From Rhizobium sp. WYCCWR10014 (lineage in GTDB: Bacteria > Pseudomonadota > Alphaproteobacteria > Rhizobiales > Rhizobiaceae), in the NCBI RefSeq assembly GCF_001657485.1, contig NZ_LXFU01000049.1, forward strand, positions 2,316-66,315: DNA of 64,000 nt, written 5' to 3'. The position numbers were made by a program, and so were the translations under genes. Each line of letters starts with the position of its first letter. The first letter of the stretch is position 1. This document shows positions 31,647-41,790 of the stretch, in pieces. The notes below the pieces were generated by a model. It did not search any database. It had not been told where the DNA came from and saw only the letters and a program-made list of their open reading frames with translations.

Positions 31647-33906
31647 AAACGCTTTCCTTGTCATTGGCTGCGGGGGCAGCAGGCGTCGGGTCCAGGCGTG
31701 GCAGATGCACGCGGATCATGGCCCCTCTTCCCCGGTCAAAATCGGCGGGCGCATCATGCAGCTCGAGCTGCCCGCCATGTTCCTCGATGATCTTCTTGAC
31801 GATGGCGAGGCCGAGGCCGGTGCCCTTCTCGCGCATCGTCATATAGGGTTCCAGAATGCTGTGGCGGTTCTCCACCGGCAGGCCGCGGCCATTGTCAATC
31901 ACGTCGACGGTGAAGCGGTCGCGGCCGGTATCGAGTGCGGCGCGGACGAGAATCTTGCGTTCGTCCCGCTCATCGCTCGGAACGGCCTCGATCGATTCGA
32001 CGGCATTCTTGATCAGATTTCCGAAGGCCTGGCCGAGCATGCGGCTGTCGAACAGGCCCTCCAGCGGCTGGTCGCCGAAATCCTGCTCGAAGGTGACGTG
32101 ATGGTTGCCCATCTCACGCAGGAAGATCGCGTCGCGCAGGATATTGCGCAGGTCGCTCGGCTCCTTGGTCGGCTTCGGCATGCGGGCAAAGGCGGAGAAT
32201 TCGTCGACCATGCGGCCGATATCGCCGACCTGGCGGATGATCGTATCCGTGCACTGGTCGAAAACGGTCCGGTCACCCGGGTCGATCTGCTTGCCGTAGC
32301 GGCGCTGGATGCGCTCGGCGGAAAGCTGGATCGGCGTCAGCGGGTTCTTGATCTCATGAGCGATGCGCCTTGCCACGTCGCCCCAGGCGGTCGAGCGCTG
32401 GGCGATGACGAGATCGGTGATGTCGTCGAGCGTGATCACGTAGGATTCGCTCATGTCGCGCACTTCCTCGCGGGTGACCTGGACGCTGAGCGTCCTCACA
32501 GTGCCGCCGCGCACCAGCGCGATCTGCTTGCGGAAATCGCCGCGATAGCGCACCGCCGCCTCGGTCAGCACGTGATCGACCTCAGGTGCGATGTCGACCA
32601 GCTGCTTTCCGAGCATCTCGTCGGCCGACAGCGACATCAGCGTCTCGGCGGAGCTGTTGACGATGGCAATGCGGCGGTCCTGCTCGACGCCGATGACGGC
32701 GGCGGTGACGCCCGATAGCACCGCCTCGATGAAGCGGCGGCGGTCGTCGACCTCGTCCTTGGCTTCCAGGATCTCGTCGCGCTGGGTGCGGATTTCCGAG
32801 ATCATCTTGTTGAAGGTGCGCGAGAGATTGGCGACGTCGCCGTCGACCGCATGCACCGGCACGACGATATCCATATTGCCCGAAGCAACGCTGTCGGCCG
32901 CCGTGATCAGCAGGCGGATCGGCCGGACGATGCGGTCAGCGACGGCGATCGCGGTCCAGATCGCCGCCAGGAGCACGATCAGCGCGAAGCCGATATAGAG
33001 CACGGCAAAAGCGACCTGCAGCGAGAAGCGGTTGGCCTCCATCGAGCGGTATTCGGTGGCGTTCTCCTCCATCATGCGCATGGCGCCCATGACCTTGGGA
33101 TCGACGGCGCGCACCGTATAGAGGAAGGTGCCCTGGATGGCATCGAGCTTGATGATGGCGCCGACGAGATTGGTAACGCCGGGCGGAATCAGCGTCGGCT
33201 GGCCGGCGGCGGCCTTTTCCAATGCGTCCTGCGGAATGGCCGGCAGCGGTTTTTCGGTGGCGATATCGGCCTGGACGATCACCGAGCCGTCGCGCTCGAC
33301 GAGGAAGGCGCCAAGCAGGCCGCGGCCCCTCGCCTGGCGGGTCATCAGGTCGGCAAAACCCGTCCTATCGAGGCTATAGAGCGCGCGGTTGCGCTCCAGG
33401 TCGTTGGCCATGGAGACCGTCTGCCCCTGCAGGTAGCTGGCATTCTCCATCATGTAGGCTTGGCCGATATTGCGCGACGAGCTGACGATCGACTGGGTGC
33501 GCAGGGCGAACCAGCGGTCAAGACCGGCATTCAGCGTGATGCTGGCGAAGATGGCGACGAGGATCGCCGGCGTGATCGCGACGATCGAAAAGAGCACGAC
33601 GATGCGGATATGCAGGCGGGCTGCCGCACGGCCGCGGGTACGCGCCTTGAGCAGCCTTGCCACCTCGCGGCCGATCAAGGCGAGCAGCGTCAGGACAAAG
33701 AAGGAATTGACGATCACCGAGGTGATGACGACATGCGACGTCGGGGCGATCGGCGTCAGACCGAGCAGCACGAACAACGTGGCCGTGGCGCAGAGCAGCG
33801 CGCCGCCGGCGAGCACCAGGCCGGGCACGGCAAAAAGGGCGCGGCGGTCGGTCACCGTCGTCACCGTCTCGCCCGCCGCCGCCGGCGATACCCCATCCTG
33901 CGTCAT
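31636..33906 (-). CDS. ntrY: Nitrogen regulation sensor histidine kinase NtrY
   Basis: The 756-residue product is a membrane sensor kinase. It has three or four N-terminal membrane helices flanking a periplasmic part (about residues 30-335), a HAMP domain (near 340-390), a PAS domain (about 400-500), HisKA with the phosphorylated histidine in RRIAHEIKNPLTP, and HATPase with NLIKNAVESI, DNGRGLP and GTGLGLAIVKK. It phosphorylates NtrX. The start at 33906 is the first ATG with a plausible site; the frame extends upstream to 34065 without homology. Together with ntrX it makes the second nitrogen/redox two-component system. Confidence 0.94.
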   Translation of the reverse strand: MTQDGVSPAAAGETVTTVTDRRALFAVPGLVLAGGALLCATATLFVLLGLTPIAPTSHVVITSVIVNSFFVLTLLALIGREVARLLKARTRGRAAARLHIRIVVLFSIVAITPAILVAIFASITLNAGLDRWFALRTQSIVSSSRNIGQAYMMENASYLQGQTVSMANDLERNRALYSLDRTGFADLMTRQARGRGLLGAFLVERDGSVIVQADIATEKPLPAIPQDALEKAAAGQPTLIPPGVTNLVGAIIKLDAIQGTFLYTVRAVDPKVMGAMRMMEENATEYRSMEANRFSLQVAFAVLYIGFALIVLLAAIWTAIAVADRIVRPIRLLITAADSVASGNMDIVVPVHAVDGDVANLSRTFNKMISEIRTQRDEILEAKDEVDDRRRFIEAVLSGVTAAVIGVEQDRRIAIVNSSAETLMSLSADEMLGKQLVDIAPEVDHVLTEAAVRYRGDFRKQIALVRGGTVRTLSVQVTREEVRDMSESYVITLDDITDLVIAQRSTAWGDVARRIAHEIKNPLTPIQLSAERIQRRYGKQIDPGDRTVFDQCTDTIIRQVGDIGRMVDEFSAFARMPKPTKEPSDLRNILRDAIFLREMGNHHVTFEQDFGDQPLEGLFDSRMLGQAFGNLIKNAVESIEAVPSDERDERKILVRAALDTGRDRFTVDVIDNGRGLPVENRHSILEPYMTMREKGTGLGLAIVKKIIEEHGGQLELHDAPADFDRGRGAMIRVHLPRLDPTPAAPAANDKESVYGL

Positions 33907-34036
33907 TCGGCCTCTCTTCAGGCGGCACCTGCCGCCCTCGCCGTCCGATTGAAAACCAAGCAACGCCGGCTTAAAAGCCAGCGCTGTAACGACTCGATCG
34001 GGAGCGAAATACCTAAACCCTTGCGTGACCTTTAAG

Positions 34037-34046
34037 CAACGCATTG
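34037..34046. promoter_or_regulatory. CAA-N4-TTG motif upstream of ntrY
   Basis: CAACGCATTG occurs about 130 bp before the ntrY start. It fits the CAA-N(2-5)-TTG pattern that I recall as reported for NtrX binding in Sinorhizobium. A 10-bp perfect hairpin, CTTCCCTCGA / TCGAGGGAAG (34088-34097 and 34117-34126), lies nearby. Autoregulation by NtrX is possible but inferred. Confidence 0.35.
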
Positions 34047-34137
34047 TGGCGAAAATGCAACGCATCTCGTCACGTTGTCAAGCCGTGCTTCCCTCGACGA
34101 GTCTTAATCTGACCCCTCGAGGGAAGTTGTTTCACCT

Positions 34138-34236
34138 GAAGCGCGACGCAATCTTTCAGATCGCTCCTCGCGCTTTAGGTCTTTGTTTGACGCATGTCGT
34201 TAGCGCAAAACCGCTGCACACTTTTGCGCGACATGC
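34138..34236. repeat. Rhizobial palindromic mosaic repeat, locus 3 of 4
   Basis: Module one (34138-34176) has AAGCGCG/CGCGCTT arms; module two (34192-34236) has GCATGTCG/CGACATGC arms with GCGCAAAA/TTTTGCGC inside and the loop CCGCTGCACA. The two are joined by GGTCTTTGTTTGAC, very similar to the joint at locus 4. It lies directly behind the aldo/keto reductase gene. Confidence 0.78.
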
Positions 34237-34237
34237 T

Positions 34238-35230
34238 TTAGAACCGACGTGGTCCTTCGGGCTTGTTTCCGACGATCGTGTCGATCCGGTCCAGCACGTC
34301 AGACGTCATCTTCTCTCGGTGTGAGAGGGCCGCGAGATTGTCCTGCAGCTGGCTGGCCCGCGAGGCTCCAAGAATGACGGTCGAGACGTTGCGGTTGGCA
34401 AGGCACCACAAAAGGGCGAGATGCGTGATCGATATCCCGATCTCGTCCGCGAGCTTTGCGAGTTCGCCAACTTGTTTGAGCTGGGCAAGGCCAGCATCAC
34501 TGGACCACTTTTCCTTCAGCCATTCGTAGCCCGGCAGGTTCATGCGGCTGTCGGCCGGCACACCATTATTGTACTTGCCGGTCAGGACGCCCGAGGCGAG
34601 CGGTGACCAGATCGTGGTGCCAAGGCCGATCAGGTCATAGAGCGGCAGATAGTCGGACTCGACCTTCTGGCGTTCGAAGATGTTATACTGCGGCTGCTCC
34701 ATGGTCGGCGGCGTGATGCGCAGGTCCCGGGCAATGGCGTAGGCTTCCGTCAATTGCTGCGCGGACCATTCCGACGTGCCCCAGTAGAGCACCTTGCCCT
34801 GGGCGACGAGATCATGCATCGCCCGGACTGTTTCCTCGATCGGCGTGTCGATATCCGGGCGGTGGCAGAAATAAAGGTCGAGGTAGTCGACCTGAAGCCG
34901 CTTGAGCGCTGCGTGGCAGGCGTCGGTCACATGCTTGCGCGACAGGCCGCGCTGCGTCGGCTTCTGGCCTCCCCAGAAGACCTTGCTGGAGACGACGAAG
35001 CTGTCACGGCTCCAGCCTAGCCTGCTGAGCGCCTCGCCCATCACGATCTCGGACTTGCCGCTCTCGTATCCTTCGGCATTGTCGAAGAAGTTCACCCCGT
35101 TGTCATAGGCAAGCTTCATCAGGTCGACGGCGTCGCCTCCATTGACCTGCTTGCCGAACGTCACCCATGAGCCGAAGGAGAACTCGCTCACTTTCAGGCC
35201 CGATTTTCCCAAACGTCGATATTCCATCAT
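34238..35230 (-). CDS. Aldo/keto reductase, K+-channel beta-subunit type
   Basis: The 330-residue product is an NADPH-dependent aldo/keto reductase closest to the Kv-beta/YghZ group. The catalytic tetrad is visible as D in FFDNAEGY, Y in AEGYESGKSE, K in SSKVFWG and H in YFCHRPD. The C-terminal coenzyme site reads VSTVILGASRASQLQDNL. It reduces aldehydes or ketones. GGGAG precedes the twin ATGs at 35230/35227. The gene sits between ntrC and ntrY, which are adjacent in related genomes as I recall, so it looks inserted. Confidence 0.9.
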   Translation of the reverse strand: MMEYRRLGKSGLKVSEFSFGSWVTFGKQVNGGDAVDLMKLAYDNGVNFFDNAEGYESGKSEIVMGEALSRLGWSRDSFVVSSKVFWGGQKPTQRGLSRKHVTDACHAALKRLQVDYLDLYFCHRPDIDTPIEETVRAMHDLVAQGKVLYWGTSEWSAQQLTEAYAIARDLRITPPTMEQPQYNIFERQKVESDYLPLYDLIGLGTTIWSPLASGVLTGKYNNGVPADSRMNLPGYEWLKEKWSSDAGLAQLKQVGELAKLADEIGISITHLALLWCLANRNVSTVILGASRASQLQDNLAALSHREKMTSDVLDRIDTIVGNKPEGPRRF

Positions 35231-35572
35231 GCAACTCCCGCAAATTATGAATATGTGCCGGTCTGCTACCGGGGTCGGTGCCGCCCGATTGATCGACGAC
35301 CGATTCGCGTAATCTATGGCATGCGCAACGATATGCGAGGCTCAGCCCGCAAGTTGACCAAAACACGATGTCGCAGTTCCCGTCCGCCCCGACCGTAAAG
35401 AAAAAGGGCGCTCAACGACATCAGCCGGAGCGCCCCGTGGCATGCGATCGACGACGTTTGCGGCGGAGGTCGACGGCAGCAACAGCAGAATGATGAGATT
35501 CGGAACGGATAGGCAACATGCGATTGGAATCTGCGACATTATCGACCACTGATTGATCATGTCATCCACCGG

Positions 35573-35592
35573 ATATCCACAGCTTATCCACA
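35573..35592. promoter_or_regulatory. Two DnaA-box-like sequences
   Basis: TTATCCACA at 35584-35592 is a perfect consensus DnaA box, and ATATCCACA at 35573-35581 differs by one base and has the same orientation, 11 bp away. They lie in the 605-bp non-coding stretch between the aldo/keto reductase and ntrC. No AT-rich unwinding element is seen, so they are not proposed as an origin. Confidence 0.4.
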
Positions 35593-35699
35593 GGCACGGC
35601 GACGACGATCGCAGCAACTTCAATGACATTCGCCCGGCGGCAAACCACCCCTCACAAATGCTTATGTGACTGTTGAATGACACCGCATCTTTGTTTGTC

Positions 35700-35815
35700 T
35701 GCTTGGATATAAACCGCGACCTGGCTCAGATAGTCTCACCTCTCCTCCCGACCGTGGCGGCGGACGCCGGGAGGGGTGGGCGGTGGGCAAACATGAGGGC
35801 CCGCCGCCTTCTTTT
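35700..35815 (+). ncRNA. Candidate orphan small RNA
   Basis: A strong plus-strand intrinsic terminator (35779-35815) ends this stretch, but no plus-strand gene precedes it for many kilobases. Upstream are a CU-rich run, CACCTCTCCTCCCG, resembling the anti-Shine-Dalgarno loops of known rhizobial sRNAs, and CCTCCCG/CGGGAGG arms (35744-35776 region) that could form an additional hairpin. A weak -10-like ATATAA is at 35707-35712, without a clear -35. The 5' end is therefore only approximate. Confidence 0.45.
35779..35815 (+). terminator. Intrinsic terminator on the plus strand
   Basis: A 10-bp stem, GGCGGTGGGC (35779-35788) with GCCCGCCGCC (35799-35808), has one G-U pair and a 10-nt loop and is followed by TTCTTTTT. 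On the minus strand the pair would be a mismatch and no T-run follows, so it is not the ntrC terminator. Confidence 0.8.
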
Positions 35816-35835
35816 TATCGCGCCCCCGAACAGGC

Positions 35836-37283
<1,448 letters not shown>

Positions 37284-37287
<4 letters not shown>

Positions 37288-38438
37288 CGAGAAGGTCCTG
37301 TCGAGCTTGCTATAGAGGCGTCTTCAAGCGAGGCGTCCTTCGAGGCCGGCATGAGAACGCGGAATGTCGTGCGGCTGTTCTGGCTGTCGCATTCGATGAT
37401 GCCGCCGTGATCGCCGATGATCTTGGCGACCAGCGCCAAGCCGAGGCCGCTGCCGTTCGGCTTGGTGGTGATGAAGGGATCGAAGAGATGCGGCACCAGA
37501 TCGGCGGGAACGCCGGGACCGTTGTCATGGACGCAGAATTCCAGCGGCAGCGAGATCTTCTCGCGCGTGCCGGCGACCGAAAGACGGATGCCCGGGCGAT
37601 AGGCCGTCGTCAGCATGATTTCGCCGTCCGGCCGATCGCCGACCGCTTCGGCGGCGTTCTTCACCAGATTGAGGAAGACCTGGACGAGTTGATCGCGATT
37701 GGCATAAACGGCCGGCAGCGACGGGTCGTAACTTTCGGTGACCCGGATGTTGCGGGCAAAACCTGCCTTGGCGACGGCCTTCACATGATCGAGCACGGAA
37801 TGGATATTCACCGGCATGCGGTCGACGGGGCGTTCGTCGGAAAAGACTTCCATACGGTCGACCAGCGAGACGATGCGATCGGTCTCGTCGCAGATCAGCC
37901 GGGTCAGCGCCCGATCGTCGTCGACCGCAGACTGTTCGAGCAGCTGGGCGGCGCCCCGTATGCCGGAGAGCGGGTTCTTGATCTCATGCGCCAGCATCGA
38001 GGCAAGGCCGGTCACCGAGCGGGCGGCGGCGCGATGCGTCAGCTGCCGGTCGATCTTGTCGGCCATCGAGCGTTCCTGAAAGACGATGACGACGGCTCCG
38101 GGCTCGCTGAGCACCGGGGCAACATAGAGATCGACGAGCTTATCCTGGCCGAGGCGGGGCGAACTCAGGTCGACGCGATATTCGTTAACCGGCGCCTTGC
38201 GCTCGCGCACCTGGTCGATCAAGGCGAGCAGCGGGCTGCCGAAGGGAATGAAGGTCGAGATCCGGTAACGCGCCAGATGCGAGGCGCTGGCGCCGAAGAA
38301 AGCCTCCGCCTCCCAATTGGCGAAAACGACAAAGCCGGATTCGTCGACCATGATGACGGGGTTCTGGATGGCGTTCAGCACGGCCATGGCGACGGTCCCG
38401 CCGGCGTGATCGGACGGAGATGTCATATCCTTCGTCAT
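37284..38438 (-). CDS. ntrB: Nitrogen regulation sensor kinase NtrB
   Basis: The 384-residue product is a soluble histidine kinase/phosphatase. It has a PAS domain (about residues 18-125, VLNAIQNPVIMVDESGFVV), a HisKA domain with the phosphoacceptor in ASMLAHEIKNPLSGI (about 150) and a HATPase domain with NLVKNAAEAV, DNGPGVP and GSGLGLALV. It controls NtrC phosphorylation in response to PII protein. It overlaps both dusB and ntrC by ATGA. Confidence 0.96.
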
Positions 38439-39451
38439 GCCGCCTCCCGGCTGTCGACAATACTCGCCGCAAGCGCATCGTAGAGGCGCGCGGCCACTTC
38501 GCGCGGGTCGCGCGAGGTCATGATCGCAGCCTTTTCGTCCCCCAACAGATCAGGCGCGAAACGCTGGAGATACCAGCCAAGGTGCTTGCGGGCATGGCGG
38601 ATCGCCACCGCTTCGCCGTAGAAATCCAGCATCATGCGGTAATGCTCGACGGCGATATCGGCGATCTCCTGCGGTAGCGGCTCGGGCGCCCCAGCTATGA
38701 CGCCGGCATGCCACGGCCTGCCCTGGCAGCCCCTGCCGATCATCACGGCATCGGCGCCGGAGCGGCGCAATATTTCCTGCGCATCGCTTGCCGTTTCGAC
38801 ATCACCGTTGGCGATCAGCGGAATGGAGATCACTTCGCGGACGGCGCGGATCGCATCCCAATCGGCTCGGCCTTCGTAGAATTGCATGCGGGTGCGCCCA
38901 TGAATGGTCACAAGCTGGATGCCGGCCGCCTCGGCGCGGCGGGCAATATCAGGCGCGTTGATCGAATTCTCATCCCAGCCAAGGCGCATCTTCAGCGTCA
39001 CCGGAATGTCGACGGCCTTGACCGTCGCCTCGATGAGGCCGAGCGCGTGATCGGGATCACGCATCAGCGCCGAGCCGGAATAACCGCCGATCACTTTCTT
39101 TGCCGGGCAACCCATGTTGATGTCGATGATATCGGCGCCATGATCGGCGGCGATCTTGGCCGCCTCCGCCATCCAATGCGCCTCGCGCCCGGCAAGCTGC
39201 ACCATATGCGGCCGGAAGCCCGCAGCGCTGAGCCGCGACCAGGATTCGGCCGTGTCGTTGACCAGCTCGCGGCTCGCCACCATTTCGGTGACGACGAGGC
39301 CGGCGCCGAAGCGCCAGGCAAGCTCGCGGAAGGGCATATCCGTGACGCCGGACATCGGCGCCAGTACAACGCGGTTCCGCACGGACACGGGTCCGATTTG
39401 GAAAGGCGCTGCAAGGTCCTTGGAAATCAAATGATTATCTTTCGGGCACAC
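38435..39451 (-). CDS. dusB: tRNA-dihydrouridine synthase DusB (NifR3)
   Basis: The 338-residue product is an FMN-dependent tRNA-dihydrouridine synthase. It has VVLAPMSGVTDMPFRELAWR near the N-terminus, the catalytic cysteine in INMGCPAKKV (about residue 112), the RNA-contacting HGRTRMQFYEG, and the flavin-phosphate site ANGDVETASDA with GRGCQGRPW. In rhizobia it is historically called nifR3 and is the first gene of the operon with ntrB and ntrC. The track start is GTG at 39451; an in-frame TTG eight codons in is also possible. Confidence 0.93.
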   Translation of the reverse strand: MCPKDNHLISKDLAAPFQIGPVSVRNRVVLAPMSGVTDMPFRELAWRFGAGLVVTEMVASRELVNDTAESWSRLSAAGFRPHMVQLAGREAHWMAEAAKIAADHGADIIDINMGCPAKKVIGGYSGSALMRDPDHALGLIEATVKAVDIPVTLKMRLGWDENSINAPDIARRAEAAGIQLVTIHGRTRMQFYEGRADWDAIRAVREVISIPLIANGDVETASDAQEILRRSGADAVMIGRGCQGRPWHAGVIAGAPEPLPQEIADIAVEHYRMMLDFYGEAVAIRHARKHLGWYLQRFAPDLLGDEKAAIMTSRDPREVAARLYDALAASIVDSREAA

Positions 39452-39596
39452 AATAGAACTGCATTATTTTTAGCCATTATTCCCTGGCTTGCCAAGGGGG
39501 CTGGGATCGGAATTGATATTTTTCGGGCAGATGCTGGAAAAGGCCAAAGCAAGACGTTAGAGCACTCGGGTCAATTCCGCATAATTTAGGGGATTT

Positions 39597-40814
39597 ATGC
39601 TGCAAATGCCTTCTAAGCAACCGATATCGGCTGGAATTGTCATCGTTGCCGCCGGCCGCGGCGAGCGCGCAGGATCATCCAAGGAAGGCCCCAAGCAGTA
39701 TCGCATGATCGGCGGCAAGCCGGTTATCGTGCATACGCTTGAAAACTTCATGACATGGGAAGCGGCAACTGAGATCGTCGTCGTCATTCATCCCGATGAC
39801 GAGGCGCTGTTTGCGAAAGCCTTCCGCCACATCATCTCGGCAACGCCGATCGAAACGGTGCATGGGGGTGCGACCAGGCAGCAATCCGTGCTTGCCGGCC
39901 TCAGATACCTCAAGGACAAGCAAATCAGCCATGTGCTGATCCACGATGCGGTGCGGCCGTTCTTCGACCATGTGCTTCTGGACCGCATTGCCGAGAGCCT
40001 CGACGCCGGCGCACAGGCGGTGCTGCCGGCGATCCCGGTCACCGATACGCTGAAACGCGCCGACAGCGCCGGCACCGTGCTGACGACGGTTTCACGCGAG
40101 CATCTCTACTCGGCGCAGACGCCGCAATCCTTCGCCTTCGAAACGATCCTCGATGCGCATGAGAAAGCGGCGGCGAGCGGACGAAGCGATTTCACCGACG
40201 ACGCCTCGATCGCCGAATGGCTGGGCATTCCGGTGACGATCGTCGAGGGCACGGCCGACAACGTCAAACTGACGGTCAAGAACGATATCGCCATGGCCGA
40301 CGACAAGCTGTCGACTTCGCTGCTTCCAGACGTGCGCACCGGCAACGGCTACGACGTGCACCAGCTCGTGGCGGGCGACGGCGTGACACTTTGCGGCGTG
40401 TTCATTCCCCATGATCAGAAGCTGAAAGGTCACTCGGATGCCGACGTCGCGCTGCATGCGCTGACGGACGCGCTGCTCGCCACCTGCGGCGCCGGCGATA
40501 TCGGCGATCATTTCCCACCGTCCGACCCGCAATGGAAGGGCGCGCCTTCGCGGATCTTCATCGAACATGCCGCCCGGATCGTGCGCGAGCGCGGCGGCAC
40601 GATCATGAATGCCGACGTCTCGCTGATCGCCGAGGCGCCGAAGGTCGGCCCGCATCGCGACGCCATGCGGACGAAACTGTCGGATTATCTCGGCATCGAT
40701 ATCGAGCGTTGCTCGGTCAAGGCGACGACCAACGAGACGATCGGCTTCGTCGGCCGGCGCGAAGGCATCGCGGCGATCGCGACTGCCACCGTCGTTTATC
40801 GCGGGAGGAAATGA
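39597..40814 (+). CDS. ispDF: Bifunctional IspD/IspF (isoprenoid MEP pathway)
   Basis: The 405-residue product fuses 2-C-methyl-D-erythritol 4-phosphate cytidylyltransferase (IspD, about 1-235; VAAGRGERAGSSKEGPKQYR) to 2-C-methyl-D-erythritol 2,4-cyclodiphosphate synthase (IspF, about 245-405). IspF zinc ligands are in GYDVHQL and KGHSDADV. The fusion is usual in alphaproteobacteria. AGGGG lies five bases before the ATG. It is divergent from dusB, and its stop overlaps the start of the next gene. Confidence 0.96.
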   Translation: MLQMPSKQPISAGIVIVAAGRGERAGSSKEGPKQYRMIGGKPVIVHTLENFMTWEAATEIVVVIHPDDEALFAKAFRHIISATPIETVHGGATRQQSVLAGLRYLKDKQISHVLIHDAVRPFFDHVLLDRIAESLDAGAQAVLPAIPVTDTLKRADSAGTVLTTVSREHLYSAQTPQSFAFETILDAHEKAAASGRSDFTDDASIAEWLGIPVTIVEGTADNVKLTVKNDIAMADDKLSTSLLPDVRTGNGYDVHQLVAGDGVTLCGVFIPHDQKLKGHSDADVALHALTDALLATCGAGDIGDHFPPSDPQWKGAPSRIFIEHAARIVRERGGTIMNADVSLIAEAPKVGPHRDAMRTKLSDYLGIDIERCSVKATTNETIGFVGRREGIAAIATATVVYRGRK

Positions 40815-41314
40815 TGAGTCTTTTTCCCGACGATATCCTTTCGGCGGCGGAGACGATCATCCGTGACTTTACGACTGCCGGCCTCATGGTCTCGACCGCC
40901 GAATCCTGCACCGGCGGGCTGATCGCCGTAGCGTTGACGGAGATATCGGGTTCAGCAGCCGTCGTCGACCGCGGCTTCGTCACCTATACGAATACCGCAA
41001 AGATGGAGATGCTCGGCGTGCAGGCGGAAACGCTGCTGCGTTTCGGGGCGGTCTCCGAGGAAACGGCGCGACAGATGGTGCATGGCGCCCTGTTCCGCTC
41101 ACGTGCCGAGATCGCCGTTGCCGTCACAGGCATTGCCGGTCCTGGCGGCGGATCGGCGGAAAAACCGGTCGGCCTCGTGCATCTCGCCGCCAAATCGCGC
41201 GCTGGCGCGCTCATCCATCGGAAAATGCTCTATGGCGATATCGGCCGCAGCGAGGTTCGGCTGGCGACGATCAGGACGGCGCTGGAGATGGTGCGCTCAC
41301 TCCTTGCTGCCTGA
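40814..41314 (+). CDS. pncC: CinA C-terminal domain protein, nicotinamide-nucleotide amidohydrolase PncC
   Basis: The 166-residue product is the stand-alone CinA C-terminal domain. STAESCTGGLIAVALTEI holds the catalytic serine region and TGIAGPGGGSAEKPVGLVHL the glycine-rich loop. It hydrolyses NMN to nicotinate mononucleotide and ammonia for NAD recycling. ATG 40814 is preferred because GGGAGG is five bases upstream; ATG 40811 overlaps the ispDF stop. It is co-transcribed with ispDF. Confidence 0.9.
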   Translation: MSLFPDDILSAAETIIRDFTTAGLMVSTAESCTGGLIAVALTEISGSAAVVDRGFVTYTNTAKMEMLGVQAETLLRFGAVSEETARQMVHGALFRSRAEIAVAVTGIAGPGGGSAEKPVGLVHLAAKSRAGALIHRKMLYGDIGRSEVRLATIRTALEMVRSLLAA

Positions 41315-41328
41315 TGCGGGTTCGCCCA

Positions 41329-41781
41329 TCAGACCGGCGTGTAGATCCTGTTTGCCCTGGTCTCGAAGGCTTCGGTGAACATGCGGAAGGCGCGGTCGAA
41401 CATCGAGCCCATCAACGCGCCGAGAATGCGGCTCTTGAACTCGTAGTCGATGAAGAAATCGACGGTGCAGCCGCCGGACGGCGTCTCGGCGAAGTGCCAG
41501 CGATTGTCGAGATATTTGAACGGGCCATCGATATATTTGACCTCGATGACGTGCTCGGCCCGGTTCAGCAGCACCTGCGTCGTGAAAGTCTCGCGGATCG
41601 CCTTATAGCCGACCGTCATATCGGCGACGAGCAGGATCTTGCCGTCGCGCTCCTTGCGGCTCCTGATGGCGAGCGCTTCGCAGAGCGGCAGGAATTCCGG
41701 ATAGCGCTCGACATCGGCGACGAGGTCGAACATCTGCTCGGGCGTGTGCGGGACGGGACGGTGCGTTTCGAATTGCGGCAT
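41329..41781 (-). CDS. RatA/Coq10 family START-like protein
   Basis: The 150-residue product begins MPQFETHRPVPHTPEQMFDL, the start of the Coq10/RatA SRPBCC fold. Typical elements are VADVERYPEFLPLCEA, the ETFTTQVLLNRAEHVIEV region and FIDYEFKSRILGALMG. In bacteria these are called RatA toxin or ubiquinone-binding proteins; a quinone-binding role is the more likely one here. The ATG at 41781 is preferred over the TTG at 41790. It follows the P-loop gene by 10 bp. Confidence 0.88.
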   Translation of the reverse strand: MPQFETHRPVPHTPEQMFDLVADVERYPEFLPLCEALAIRSRKERDGKILLVADMTVGYKAIRETFTTQVLLNRAEHVIEVKYIDGPFKYLDNRWHFAETPSGGCTVDFFIDYEFKSRILGALMGSMFDRAFRMFTEAFETRANRIYTPV

Positions 41782-41790
41782 AGGCGGCAA

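Noticed and set aside
30946..32718. 590-codon plus-strand frame opposite ntrX/ntrY
   Set aside because: Shadow of two certain genes; no start site or family match.
35573..35592. Possible replication origin at the DnaA boxes
   Set aside because: Only two boxes, no AT-rich unwinding region, no dnaA/repABC genes nearby.
35342..35683. 113-codon minus-strand frame in the ntrC-reductase gap
   Set aside because: No ribosome site, no family, and it covers the DnaA-box-like sites and other non-coding features.
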